Positions 44,143-53,073 of a stretch of 64,000 nucleotides of DNA are shown here, piece after piece (the first letter of the stretch is position 1; each line of letters starts with the position of its first letter). The stretch covers positions 46,187-110,186 of the forward strand of contig CAYMPH010000014.1 in the NCBI GenBank assembly GCA_964392365.1. The letters run 5' to 3'. The translations under genes and the position numbers were made by a program. The stretch is from CAYMPH01 sp964392365. GTDB lineage: Bacteria > Spirochaetota > UBA4802 > UBA5550. The notes under the pieces were generated by a model, which was given only the letters and a program-made list of their open reading frames with translations, made no database searches and was not told the DNA's origin.

Positions 44143-44187
44143 TCTCGAGGAGAGGGCACTACCAAGCATAGTGCCCTCTTCTTGAGA
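44143..44187. repeat. 19-bp hairpin downstream of the phosphofructokinase gene
   Basis: TCTCGAGGAGAGGGCACTA (44143-44161) pairs with TAGTGCCCTCTTCTTGAGA (44169-44187) with two G-T pairs and a 7-nt loop. It lies about 70 bp past the minus-strand pfp stop. There is no T-run, so it may slow or block transcription as a factor-dependent structure or be a repeat arm. Confidence 0.55.
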
Positions 44188-44258
44188 TATTACTTCATAA
44201 AAAATTTTGCGTGAATAAAACAAGCCCTATGCTAATAAAAATGCAATGATGCAAAATC

Positions 44259-45455
44259 TCATTCAAAAATATTTATATAAGACAGACTTTCCTTAAGATT
44301 ATACAGATCACTTCCCTTCGGAACATCCCTGAGTTTAGTAAGCATTGTCTGAGGATCAATTAATTCAGAAAACGGAACTGCTTTCACATCAAAATTATCC
44401 GTTACTGAAGACATTACACCAAACTGATCCTCTGCAAGAAATTTGGCAGCGCCATAACCCAGCATGCTTCCGAGTACAACATCAAATGCAATCGGAGGAC
44501 CTGACCTTGTTTCATATCCGATCTGCTTTGCAATTATTTTCATATCAAGACCGGTTTTTTCCCTGTATCTTCGCTTTGTCAGATCAGCAATAACTGATGA
44601 TATTTTTGCATCGCCGTAAATCAGGTTGCCGTGCTTGTCCCTGACTTTTGGTTTTAAGGATTCAGGAAGTTTATCAACCAGACCCTCGGATATGGCAATG
44701 ACCCCGTAAGGCTTGCCCTCCTGCTCGCGCGCAATAATCGTATCAGTGATTTTTTCAATGCAGCTGTCCATATCAAGTATATCAGATTTAATATCCTCAG
44801 ACGAAATCATCAGTATAGCTTCGGATGCAATTCCTGCTGCATAGGTTATCCAGCCTGCTTTTCTTCCCATAAGTTCCACAATAAAAAAGCTGTCCGTTGC
44901 CTGAGCATCCGCCCGAAGATTGAGCATAATTTTCTGCGCAGTATCAACTGCAGTCCAGTATCCGAATGTCCATGGGATGCCGAAATAATCATTATCTATT
45001 GTTTTAGGAATATGAATAACCGGAAATCCCATAAGCCATAGAAAGTTTGCTGTCTTGAGTGTATCATCTCCTCCAATCGAAACAAGAGCTCCTATTTCAA
45101 GATACTCAAGAGCATCGAGTATGTTCCTGAGTTTTCTGTTTTTTGTATCATCATTTAAATCCTGAATGGATTTTATATTCTTGCCGGGATTTGCACGAGA
45201 AGTTTTAATTATAACTCCTGTTCTGTTTCTTGCCTGAGTTATATCATAACTGATATCAACATAGTTGACATCTTTTCTTAGCTTTGGATACTCCTTGTCA
45301 AAATCCTGTAAAAATTCATAGCCTCTGATAATGCCTACAACAGGAATATCGCGATCAAGCAGATTTAAAGAAACTGATGATATTACTGAATTCGCACTTG
45401 GAGCAGGGCCGCCGGAAAATAAAATTCCAACTTTTTTATGAATTCTTTTAACCAT
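44259..45455 (-). CDS. pfp: 6-phosphofructokinase, predicted PPi-dependent
   Basis: The 398-residue enzyme catalyses fructose-6-phosphate phosphorylation. Marks are the N-terminal GILFSGGPAPSANSV, SIGGDDTLKTA (Asp131), IPKTIDNDYFG (Lys151) and the MGRKAGW substrate loop (Met196). Asp in GGDD and Lys in PKTIDND are the two residues that distinguish PPi-dependent from ATP-dependent enzymes, so PPi is the likely donor and the step reversible. It is the last gene of a four-gene operon, 1 bp after the SDR gene. ATG follows AAGGGA. Confidence 0.93.
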   Translation of the reverse strand: MVKRIHKKVGILFSGGPAPSANSVISSVSLNLLDRDIPVVGIIRGYEFLQDFDKEYPKLRKDVNYVDISYDITQARNRTGVIIKTSRANPGKNIKSIQDLNDDTKNRKLRNILDALEYLEIGALVSIGGDDTLKTANFLWLMGFPVIHIPKTIDNDYFGIPWTFGYWTAVDTAQKIMLNLRADAQATDSFFIVELMGRKAGWITYAAGIASEAILMISSEDIKSDILDMDSCIEKITDTIIAREQEGKPYGVIAISEGLVDKLPESLKPKVRDKHGNLIYGDAKISSVIADLTKRRYREKTGLDMKIIAKQIGYETRSGPPIAFDVVLGSMLGYGAAKFLAEDQFGVMSSVTDNFDVKAVPFSELIDPQTMLTKLRDVPKGSDLYNLKESLSYINIFE

Positions 45456-45456
45456 A

Positions 45457-46353
45457 TTATTTCCCTTTTGATTTAACTTTCATTTTTAAATCAACACCAG
45501 TAATAGCGGAAGTTTTTTCCCAGAGCTTTTTCGCAAATTCAGGGTTAAAATCAATTTTAGGTTCCTTCTGTTCCATAAATCTGAAATAGCCCCCGGTGAT
45601 ATCTTTAACTTCTGGAGACATGCATAAATACAGACAGGTCTTCGCTGCTTTAAGAGGATCAGGAAATGTTGCCTGAATAATAATATCTGCAAATTTTGCA
45701 AGCAGACTTGGTTTTTTTGCAATACCGGATGCAATAGGACCCGGATCAACCGCATTAACCGTCACTCCGGAGTCTTTCAGCCTTAAAGCCAGCTCGCGTG
45801 TAAAATAAATAATTGCAAGTTTCGAACGGGCGTAAGCACCCATGAGCGAATATTTTTTTTTCTGTTCAATGTCATCAAGATCAAGCTTGCCGATATAATG
45901 TGCATCGGAAGATATATTTACAATTCTCGAAGGAACAGCTGATTTGATATTATCTAAAATCAGCAGCGTAAACATAAACATGGCAAAATAATTTACTGCA
46001 ATAACTTCCTCGTAACCGTCAGCGCTCAATTTCATACCCTGGTTTACCATTCCGGCATTATTCACAAGCAGATGGATTTTTCTTTTCTTCTTATTGAATT
46101 CAGCTGCTTTTTTCCTGATATCATCCATCGAAGAAAAATTTATTATGAGCTGCTCAGGCTTTCTGCCGCATTGTTTATAAATATCATCTGATATTTTTTT
46201 AAGTTTTTCCGCACTTCTTCCGTGTATAATAACATCAGCGCCCTTCCGTGCAAGAAATTTTGCAACAGCCTCGCCGTGTCCGCTTGTAGCGCCTGTTACA
46301 ATACAGGTTTTTCCTTTCATATCAACAGCAAAATCGTATTTCTCGTAATTCAT
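45457..46353 (-). CDS. Short-chain dehydrogenase/reductase
   Basis: The 298-residue SDR resembles the retinol dehydrogenase/WW-oxidoreductase-like branch. The cofactor motif is TGATSGHGEA, followed by HGRS, which favours NADP(H). Also seen are NNAG (LLVNNAGM), the catalytic Ser (VNISS) and YARSK (Tyr-x-x-x-Lys). Substrate is probably a lipophilic alcohol or ketone, judging from the sulfotransferase and DUF1214 genes in the same operon (inference). ATG follows GGAGG. Confidence 0.9.
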   Translation of the reverse strand: MNYEKYDFAVDMKGKTCIVTGATSGHGEAVAKFLARKGADVIIHGRSAEKLKKISDDIYKQCGRKPEQLIINFSSMDDIRKKAAEFNKKKRKIHLLVNNAGMVNQGMKLSADGYEEVIAVNYFAMFMFTLLILDNIKSAVPSRIVNISSDAHYIGKLDLDDIEQKKKYSLMGAYARSKLAIIYFTRELALRLKDSGVTVNAVDPGPIASGIAKKPSLLAKFADIIIQATFPDPLKAAKTCLYLCMSPEVKDITGGYFRFMEQKEPKIDFNPEFAKKLWEKTSAITGVDLKMKVKSKGK

Positions 46354-46365
46354 TTAAGCCTCCAT

Positions 46366-47661
46366 TTATCTGATAGCCATTTCTTTAATTTCAGTTTTTT
46401 TATCTTTTCTCTCGAGTGGAATTTTAAATTTTGAAATATAGCTTGAAAATAGTATGTCGATATCAGCCTCACTCATGCCGAATGAATCAATACTGTAACT
46501 GTGCGTGCCGTAACGGTTCTGCGGATTTTTATTTATCCACTCATTCATTCCGCGTTCTGCTTTTTCAGTAAGAGGAATATCAATGAATTTATATATCCGA
46601 TTGATTTCGCTGATCGGATCTTTTATTAAATCTTTATAATACACATCAATAAAAGCGTCCGGTTTCAGTTTTCTTGCGGCATTTGTTTTATTAACCATTT
46701 TAAGCGCCTTTTCAGACCAGTGTTTTCCGATTTCAACAACATCCACCTGATCGCTGAATACACCATAAGCGTGGGAAATCATACTGCAGAATGAAGATGT
46801 TGTTTTAAGAGGATCCCTGTGCGTCTGAATTATTTTTGCATCAGGGTAAACAGCAAAAAGCGCGTCGAGATGCAGCATATGATCCGGAGTTTTCAATATC
46901 CACCTCATGCCGTTCTTCTGCCATAAAAGATATTTGAGCATTCTCTTATGAAACCTGTACGCTTCAAACTGATCCTGATCATCAAGCCATGATGAAAATG
47001 AAGGAACTCTCTGAGTTGCTTCCGGCACTACAGACAAAAGCGCGTAATTCATAAGAATGCAGTCTTCCTCCGGGCCTTCCGCATCAACAGGATGAACTGC
47101 ATAAAAATCCGGAGCTATAAATGCTAAAGCTTTTGCTGCAGTTTCTGTTAATGCAATTCTCGGCTCTCTTCCATCTTTTATTTTAAGATCGCATCTCTGA
47201 GCCGGATTCAACGCCTCCCATGAAGGAAGATGCCTGAATGTATCAGAATCAGAAGCAAGCAGTCTCTGAAGCATGGTTGTTCCTGTTCTTTGAAGGCCTG
47301 CAATAAAAACAGGTTTTTTAATTTCAATATCATTTATTTCAGGGTGATTTTTAAAATCCTCCTCCATTCTTAATCTGTTTGTAAGAGTACCGATAAGAGA
47401 CTGCCTTACCATAAACCTGCCGAAAAAATTTAACCGCGATTCCTTTTCAATTGAATCAATTAAAATTCCAAGCCTGTATGCAAATTTATCATCTCCGAAA
47501 TCTGAAAGCCCGGTTTTTTTTACCGCAGCTCTGACCAGAGATTTGACGGATAAATCAGAACCTTTATATCCGAATGAGCTTAAAAATTTCCCAACAGAAT
47601 TTAATGCGGAAACAGGTAATGGCCTGTATGGTTTTGTATAATCTGTAGATGTTACTCTCAA
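46366..47661 (-). CDS. Sulfotransferase-family protein
   Basis: The 431-residue protein has the PAPS-binding 5' loop KPVFIAGLQRTGTTMLQRLL and the 3' loop KIIQTHRDPLKTTSSF of the bacterial sulfotransferase family (sulfotransfer_3 type), with an extra N-terminal helical region of about 110 residues. It would transfer sulfate from PAPS to a hydroxyl or amine. The start is TTG with AGGAGAG 8 nt upstream. Next gene upstream is the DUF1214 protein (14 bp). The acceptor is unknown; a sterol- or lipid-like molecule is a guess from the neighbours. Confidence 0.9.
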   Translation of the reverse strand: MRVTSTDYTKPYRPLPVSALNSVGKFLSSFGYKGSDLSVKSLVRAAVKKTGLSDFGDDKFAYRLGILIDSIEKESRLNFFGRFMVRQSLIGTLTNRLRMEEDFKNHPEINDIEIKKPVFIAGLQRTGTTMLQRLLASDSDTFRHLPSWEALNPAQRCDLKIKDGREPRIALTETAAKALAFIAPDFYAVHPVDAEGPEEDCILMNYALLSVVPEATQRVPSFSSWLDDQDQFEAYRFHKRMLKYLLWQKNGMRWILKTPDHMLHLDALFAVYPDAKIIQTHRDPLKTTSSFCSMISHAYGVFSDQVDVVEIGKHWSEKALKMVNKTNAARKLKPDAFIDVYYKDLIKDPISEINRIYKFIDIPLTEKAERGMNEWINKNPQNRYGTHSYSIDSFGMSEADIDILFSSYISKFKIPLERKDKKTEIKEMAIR

Positions 47662-47675
47662 TTTAATCTCTCCTC

Positions 47676-48788
47676 TTATTTAAGATCTTTAACTTCAGAT
47701 AAAGGCACAACTCTTGTTGCAGGCTCCGGAGGGGAATCTTCAGCTTCAAACCATCTCCACAGCATTGTGCCGTGCCCGTGCCCTGTAGTGGTGATCCAGT
47801 TTGGAACACCGGGATCTGTATGAGCTACAACTACCCTAAGGGAACCGTCTTTCCTCAAAACAGCCTTTGCCATATTGGTCCATACATTATAGTATCTGTA
47901 ATCAAGAGATTCCATCCAGTAATTATTCAGCTGAAAATTCCAGAACGCGCACTTCGGAGGAACCACATCTATCACAAGAGCTTCATTATCTGCAAGCTTC
48001 CAGTAGCTGTGATAATAAGTCAGATTCGGATCACCGTGAGCAGCAAGCGATACACCAGGATCAAATTTCGGAAGTTTGTTTTCATGCTTCATAAATCCTT
48101 CTGCCCAGCCAGAAAACATTGCAGCAGCGCCGAACATAAGCTTACTTGCTATGGTTAATCCCTGATCGATTTTTTCTACTGTCATCGGTGTAGGCAGTCC
48201 GTCACCTCCGATTCTTTCGATTTTTAAATCTGCAGGTATTTCTTTATCTCTATTGTAAAAAGTCTGACGCACAATTACTGAAGAAGTATCCTCTTCCATA
48301 GGAAGCCAGTTTTTCGTTTGAGGAGTTTTACTGAGAATTATTTCAACTGTTCCATCCGGAGAAACTTCAATCTTTGAATTATCAAGGTAACCGGATTCGC
48401 CAGTGCGTCCGCCCATGTTCGCGTAGTTTCCTTTATATGTTCCAAGCGCAAGATATTTTATTGAATTTCTTTTACCGTGAATTTTATAATCATACATTCC
48501 GCTGATTGTTGCATGCTGGTAATAATTATCCGGATTATCTGCACCGAGTTTTGCTGTTTCATGAATCGGCCGGAACAGAACCGGAGCCAGGGGATCATTG
48601 TATTCCATAAAAGATTCTGTTGTAGCCCGGATCACTCTTGCCAGATACCTGAAGCCTTCAGCTCTTGTAAGAGGATCTTTCGGTGATGAATCTTTTAAAA
48701 TTATCTGGCCTGCCTGCTTCAGTGTGTCGCAGAATTCATCCCAGGTTTTCCCGCTCATTATCCGTTCAAGTGAAGTTTCTTCGCTCAT
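47676..48788 (-). CDS. DUF1214-domain protein
   Basis: The 370-residue protein has the DUF1214 C-terminal block: WNFQLNNYWMESLDYRYYNVW, then TDPGVPNWITTTGHGHGTMLWRW. No signal peptide is seen. Family function is not established; members often sit beside sulfotransferase, SDR and acyl-CoA genes in lipid or sterol catabolic clusters, as here. ATG at 48788 follows GGAG; the ATG 4 codons upstream overlaps that site. First gene of the four-gene operon. Confidence 0.88.
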   Translation of the reverse strand: MSEETSLERIMSGKTWDEFCDTLKQAGQIILKDSSPKDPLTRAEGFRYLARVIRATTESFMEYNDPLAPVLFRPIHETAKLGADNPDNYYQHATISGMYDYKIHGKRNSIKYLALGTYKGNYANMGGRTGESGYLDNSKIEVSPDGTVEIILSKTPQTKNWLPMEEDTSSVIVRQTFYNRDKEIPADLKIERIGGDGLPTPMTVEKIDQGLTIASKLMFGAAAMFSGWAEGFMKHENKLPKFDPGVSLAAHGDPNLTYYHSYWKLADNEALVIDVVPPKCAFWNFQLNNYWMESLDYRYYNVWTNMAKAVLRKDGSLRVVVAHTDPGVPNWITTTGHGHGTMLWRWFEAEDSPPEPATRVVPLSEVKDLK

Positions 48789-49028
48789 AAATTTCTCCAT
48801 TATTATTTTGATGATAGCACACTAATCTATTTCAAATGAATAAAATGTCAAATTTTTTACTTTTGTTTAAAAACTGATAGAAAATTATAATTCAGTTATA
48901 ATTATTGATAATTAAAAAATTCCTGGTAAAACAATAATACTAAAATTAATATTGAACATTTTATTGACTTATAATAGAAACTTTAGTATTTTAATAATAT
49001 CTTTAATAGATTATAAGGAGAGAGCAAA

Positions 49029-49484
49029 ATGAAAAACTTAATTGAGAAATTAATAAATACTGATAATGATATCGGCCTTTTGTTCGCCAGACTAACCCTC
49101 GGATTTGTAATGTTTCCACACGGCGCTCAGAAATTATTCGGATTATTCGGAGGAAACGGTTTTAGCGGAACTTTTAATTATTTTACAAGCTCTGGAATGC
49201 CGGCTCTTATTGCAATTCTTGTTATTCTCGGCGAATCTCTCGGATCTATAGCACTTATTGCAGGTTTTTTCGGAAGATTTATGGCGTTCGGCATTGGTTT
49301 AACAATGCTTGGTGCAGTATTTATGGTTCATCTGCAGAATGGTTTTTTTATGAACTGGTTTGGAAAACAGGCAGGAGAGGGATTTGAATATCATATACTT
49401 GCAATCGGTTTAGCTATTATTACAATGCTCAAAGGAAGCGGTGCTTTTTCTATAGACAGATATATTAAAAAATATTTTAAATAG
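49029..49484 (+). CDS. DoxX-family membrane protein
   Basis: The 151-residue inner-membrane protein has four helices and family marks LLFARLTLGFVMFPHGAQKLFG, then FGGNGFSGTFNYFT and LGESLGSIALIAGF. DoxX-like proteins often support redox or thiol metabolism, but the precise role varies. ATG follows AAGGAGAGAG. A hairpin follows at 49507. Confidence 0.88.
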   Translation: MKNLIEKLINTDNDIGLLFARLTLGFVMFPHGAQKLFGLFGGNGFSGTFNYFTSSGMPALIAILVILGESLGSIALIAGFFGRFMAFGIGLTMLGAVFMVHLQNGFFMNWFGKQAGEGFEYHILAIGLAIITMLKGSGAFSIDRYIKKYFK

Positions 49485-49506
49485 ACACTGTAAAAATTAC
49501 AATTTT

Positions 49507-49537
49507 ACCTCCTTCATCAAAATTAATTGAAGGAGGT
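49507..49537. terminator. Probable intrinsic terminator after doxX-like gene
   Basis: ACCTCCTTCA (49507-49516) pairs with TGAAGGAGGT (49528-49537). The downstream tract TATTGTTTT is only weakly T-rich, so efficiency is uncertain. Confidence 0.55.
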
Positions 49538-49610
49538 TATTGTTTTAAATTCAATAGAAGATTATAAATAAAAATCTTGATCAAAAAATCCCTGAAAACA
49601 ACATATACAA

Positions 49611-49856
49611 ATGAACTGCAATAAATGCGGAGCCTGCTGCACAGCTCCATCAATATCATCGCCAATTCCCGGAATGCCCCTGGGAAAACCCGCTGGAATA
49701 AAATGCATTCATGTAACAGCAAATAATGAATGTTCTATATATGAAAAACGGCCTTCAGTTTGCATAAATTATACCCCCACTCCTGAACTCTGCGGCAGCT
49801 CTAAAGAAGAAGCTTTAAAAAATCTATCAAAACTCGAAGAATTGACCCGCGTCTGA
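49611..49856 (+). CDS. YkgJ-like cysteine-cluster protein
   Basis: The 81-residue protein has the zinc/iron-chelating cysteine pattern of the YkgJ family: CNKCGACC at the N-terminus, later ECSIYEKRPSVCINY and a final Cys near residue 60. The length is shorter than many members but complete. It lies 71 bp ahead of the radical SAM gene on the same strand. No strong ribosome site is seen. Function probably metal binding. Confidence 0.75.
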   Translation: MNCNKCGACCTAPSISSPIPGMPLGKPAGIKCIHVTANNECSIYEKRPSVCINYTPTPELCGSSKEEALKNLSKLEELTRV

Positions 49857-49927
49857 TTTTTTTGCAACCTTTTTCACCATACTCCCGTCTTTATCCTTGA
49901 TACAGTAAATTTTTATTCGAGGAAAAG

Positions 49928-51691
49928 ATGAAAACAAAGGTTTTAATGGTTTACCCGAAATTCCCTTCAACATACTGGAGTTTCAAACATTCGATGAAAT
50001 TTATCGGAAAGAAATCCGCATTCCCGCCGCTTGGCCTTATGACAATTGCAGCAATGCTTCCGGATAATTTTGAAGTTAAACTCATTGATATGAATATTGA
50101 TAAACTGGAAGAAGATGATATTTTAAATGCTGATTTGGTATTTTTATCAGCAATGATTATACAGAAAAAATCTTTTGCAAAAGCAGCAGCGCTTGCTAAA
50201 AGTCTCGGCAGAACTGTTGTTGCAGGAGGCCCGTATCCGACATCATCTCAAAAATTGATAGAAAATGTTGATCATTTTATTCTGGATGAAGGAGAAATTA
50301 CTTTAAAAGAATTTCTCGAGGATTATAAAAACGGCAGCGCTAAAAAAATATACACAAGCGATATTAAGCCGGATATTTCCACAACTCCGATTCCAAGATT
50401 TGACCTGATAAAAGTTAATGAATACTCAAACATGCTTCTGCAGTTTTCAAGAGGCTGTCCTTTTAATTGTGAATTCTGCGATATAATTGAAATGTTCGGC
50501 AGAATCACCAGAACAAAAACAAGCCCGCAGTTTATCAGGGAACTTGATGCAGTATATGATTCAGGTTTCCGCGGCTCGCTTTTCATTGTTGATGATAATT
50601 TTATCGGCAATAAAAAAAAGGTAAAAGAGCTTCTTTCAGATATTATCGAATGGCAGAAAGATAAGAAATTCCCGTTTTCATTTTTTACAGAAGCAAGTAT
50701 AAACTGTGCAGACGATGATGAACTGCTTTCACTCCTGCAGACTGCAGGATTTGATATGCTGTTCGTAGGAATCGAAACACCGGATGCAGCAGGACTTGCG
50801 TTAGCCCAGAAAGGCCAGAATCTGAAAGTAGACATGATCCAGAGCATTAAAAAAATCCAGAGACACGGTATGGAAGTCACTGGAGGTTTTATTGTAGGGT
50901 TTGATACAGATGACGAAACTATTTTCGACAGGCAGTTCGACTTTATTCAAAATGCAGGCATTCCAACTGCAATGATGGGTATGCTTTTAGCTCTTCCGAA
51001 TACACAGCTTTATAGAAGACTTCAAAAAGAGAACAGGCTGCTATCTGCCTCTTCAGGAAACAACACTCATGATTTAAAATTAAATTTTACACCTGTTATG
51101 AATGAAAAAAAATTAATAGAAGGATATAAAAATATGATAACAAAACTTTATTCACCCAAAAACTATTTCAAAAGAGCTTTTTCTCTTATTAAAGAACTTC
51201 CTCAGAAAAAAGTTTCTTATAGAAATATCCAGTATAATGATTTAAAATCACTTATTAAATCATTGTTTAAGCAGGGTTTTTCCAAATACAGCCTCACATA
51301 TTTTAAATTTTTATTTAAAACTTTATTGAAAAGGCCGAGACTTTTCCCTGAAGCAATTGCCATGTCAATAAAAGGTTACCATTTTTTCAAAATAACAAAA
51401 GATATAATTAAAGCAGACGAATTTAATGCCCTTTTATCAGAAACAAAAGAGAAGTTTAACAGGGAATTCCTTAAAGTTATGAAAGGGAAAGGACTCCAGG
51501 CAGTATTTGATGCGGAAGCAGCATATGCTTCAATTAAAGCGTCAGTTATGAATAAATACACCCATCTGGCAGTTGAAGTAAAACAGCATGTAAAAGACGG
51601 GCTTGCAGATTTCGATAATTACTGCGAAAATCGCATTGCTGAATTAAAAAAAGAGCTTCACATTTATGATACACTGGATATATTTGCTTAA
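49928..51691 (+). CDS. B12-binding-domain radical SAM protein
   Basis: The 587-residue enzyme has a B12-binding-like Rossmann domain (about 1-150; VLMVYPKFPSTYWSF, KLIDMNID, VVAGGPYPTSS), and a radical SAM core with the 4Fe-4S motif RGCPFNCEFCDI (Cys-x3-Cys-x2-Cys) near 180. A long C-terminal DUF4070-like helical region (400-587) follows. The family includes HpnP-type hopanoid methylases and many unknowns. The B12 His motif (DxHxxG) is not evident, so cobalamin binding is uncertain. ATG follows GAGG. Function unknown. Confidence 0.87.
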   Translation: MKTKVLMVYPKFPSTYWSFKHSMKFIGKKSAFPPLGLMTIAAMLPDNFEVKLIDMNIDKLEEDDILNADLVFLSAMIIQKKSFAKAAALAKSLGRTVVAGGPYPTSSQKLIENVDHFILDEGEITLKEFLEDYKNGSAKKIYTSDIKPDISTTPIPRFDLIKVNEYSNMLLQFSRGCPFNCEFCDIIEMFGRITRTKTSPQFIRELDAVYDSGFRGSLFIVDDNFIGNKKKVKELLSDIIEWQKDKKFPFSFFTEASINCADDDELLSLLQTAGFDMLFVGIETPDAAGLALAQKGQNLKVDMIQSIKKIQRHGMEVTGGFIVGFDTDDETIFDRQFDFIQNAGIPTAMMGMLLALPNTQLYRRLQKENRLLSASSGNNTHDLKLNFTPVMNEKKLIEGYKNMITKLYSPKNYFKRAFSLIKELPQKKVSYRNIQYNDLKSLIKSLFKQGFSKYSLTYFKFLFKTLLKRPRLFPEAIAMSIKGYHFFKITKDIIKADEFNALLSETKEKFNREFLKVMKGKGLQAVFDAEAAYASIKASVMNKYTHLAVEVKQHVKDGLADFDNYCENRIAELKKELHIYDTLDIFA

Positions 51692-51711
51692 TATTTCCAA
51701 AGGAGTCATAA

Positions 51712-52065
51712 ATGGATAATAATATTCCATCAGCAGCTGCACAGGTAATAATTACTGTTATACCCATAGTGGGTATTGTAATGGGAAGTGTAGTTTTATT
51801 TTTATACATAATTTTCAATCACAAACAGAAGATTTTATTGATTGAGAAAGGGATGTTAAATAGAAATCCGCTTGATATAGATGCATTAAGCATTTTTTCC
51901 GGATTGATATTAAATGGTGTGGGAATAACTCTTTCTCTATTTTTCTGGCTGAAAGAAGGATTGGGTTACAGCCTTTTGAGCGGTTTACTTCCCCTCTCAA
52001 TCGGTCTTAGCCTTACAATATTCTTTATCCTCAGACGGAAGATTTTTAATGATAAAAAGTTATGA
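51712..52065 (+). CDS. Small membrane protein (DUF6249-like)
   Basis: The 117-residue protein has three hydrophobic segments (about 10-34, 60-82, 85-108) and a short cytoplasmic loop with IEKGMLNR between the first two. Its position directly ahead of a sigma factor, overlapping it by 17 bp, is typical of this type of protein. ATG follows AAAGGAG. Probably linked to the sigma/anti-sigma pair by co-translation; function unknown. Confidence 0.75.
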   Translation: MDNNIPSAAAQVIITVIPIVGIVMGSVVLFLYIIFNHKQKILLIEKGMLNRNPLDIDALSIFSGLILNGVGITLSLFFWLKEGLGYSLLSGLLPLSIGLSLTIFFILRRKIFNDKKL

Positions 52066-52618
52066 TCTTGCGAGCGATGAAGAAATAATAAAAGAGGTTC
52101 TGAACGGAAATATCCAATCATTCAAATATATTGTTCAGAGATATGAAAACAAAATCTTTTCGATTGGAGTCAGATTCACTAAAAACGAAGACGACGCGAG
52201 AGATTTCACACAGAACCTTTTTTTAAATATTTTCAGAAAGCTTGATAAATATAAAGGTTCAGCGCCGTTTAAGCACTGGATGGTAAAAATCGCATACAAT
52301 CTGGCGATTGATAACAATAGATCATCCAGGGAAACTCAGGAATTAAACGAGAATATTGTTTTTTCAAAATATCCTGATCAGGAAAATTTTCATTTCAGAA
52401 ATGAAATAAAAAAAATCCTGAATGAGGCAATATCGGATCTGCCGGATAATTATAAAATCTGTGTTGATTTATATTTTTACTGGGGCATGTCTTACGAAAA
52501 TATCAGCGCAGTAACTGAAATGCCTGTTAATACTATTAAATCGAATGTCCTTAGAGCAAAAAAAATGATTCATTCCAAGCTCAAGGGAACAATAGCGGAG
52601 GATTACAATGAAATGTAA
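52049..52618 (+). CDS. ECF-type RNA polymerase sigma factor
   Basis: The 189-residue sigma factor has region 2 (YIVQRYENKIFSIGVRF, then DARDFTQNLFLNIFRKL) and region 4 (LPDNYKICVDLYFYWGMSYENISAVTEM, PVNTIKSNVLRAKKM). It overlaps the preceding membrane-protein gene by 17 bp and the following anti-sigma gene by 11 bp, so all three are translationally coupled. It is distinct in sequence from the sigma factor at 42242. Confidence 0.92.
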   Translation: MIKSYDLASDEEIIKEVLNGNIQSFKYIVQRYENKIFSIGVRFTKNEDDARDFTQNLFLNIFRKLDKYKGSAPFKHWMVKIAYNLAIDNNRSSRETQELNENIVFSKYPDQENFHFRNEIKKILNEAISDLPDNYKICVDLYFYWGMSYENISAVTEMPVNTIKSNVLRAKKMIHSKLKGTIAEDYNEM

Positions 52619-53063
52619 CAGAATAATGGATGAATATCTGGAACTTGAAGATAACAGCAGAATTCCTGTAAGAATAAAAATTCATCTTTTTCTATGTTCA
52701 AAATGCAGAGCTGAAGCTTTCGCAATGAGAGAAACTATGGATATTTTAAAAATCAATTCTCCTTTTGAAACAAACAGCATGACTGAAAATATCATGAATG
52801 AAATAAATTTAACTGCAAATCCATATTTTAAAGAAGTTTCTTTATGGCAATGGCTGATAACCGGCGCTGTAATCTGTTCAGCAATAGTTCTTTTAAATTA
52901 CAGCACTCCATTTATCTGGCTTAAGGAACAATACGGACGAACAATGGAAATTCCGCTAAATATAGTCTGGGGTTTTATAATTTGTCTTTATGTTGGATCA
53001 TTCGTTGGAACGCATCTTGATGCACTCAAGAAAACTGTTGAAGTCAGATTCAAATTCAAGTAA
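52608..53063 (+). CDS. Zinc-finger (zf-HC2) anti-sigma factor
   Basis: The 151-residue protein has an N-terminal zinc-finger pattern KCNRIMDEYLEL ... HLFLCSKC (His-x3-Cys-x2-Cys), and two hydrophobic helices, at about 82-100 and 118-136. It would hold the upstream sigma factor inactive at the membrane. ATG follows GGAGG inside the sigma gene's end. Confidence 0.85.
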   Translation: MKCNRIMDEYLELEDNSRIPVRIKIHLFLCSKCRAEAFAMRETMDILKINSPFETNSMTENIMNEINLTANPYFKEVSLWQWLITGAVICSAIVLLNYSTPFIWLKEQYGRTMEIPLNIVWGFIICLYVGSFVGTHLDALKKTVEVRFKFK

Positions 53064-53073
53064 AAAATCATAT

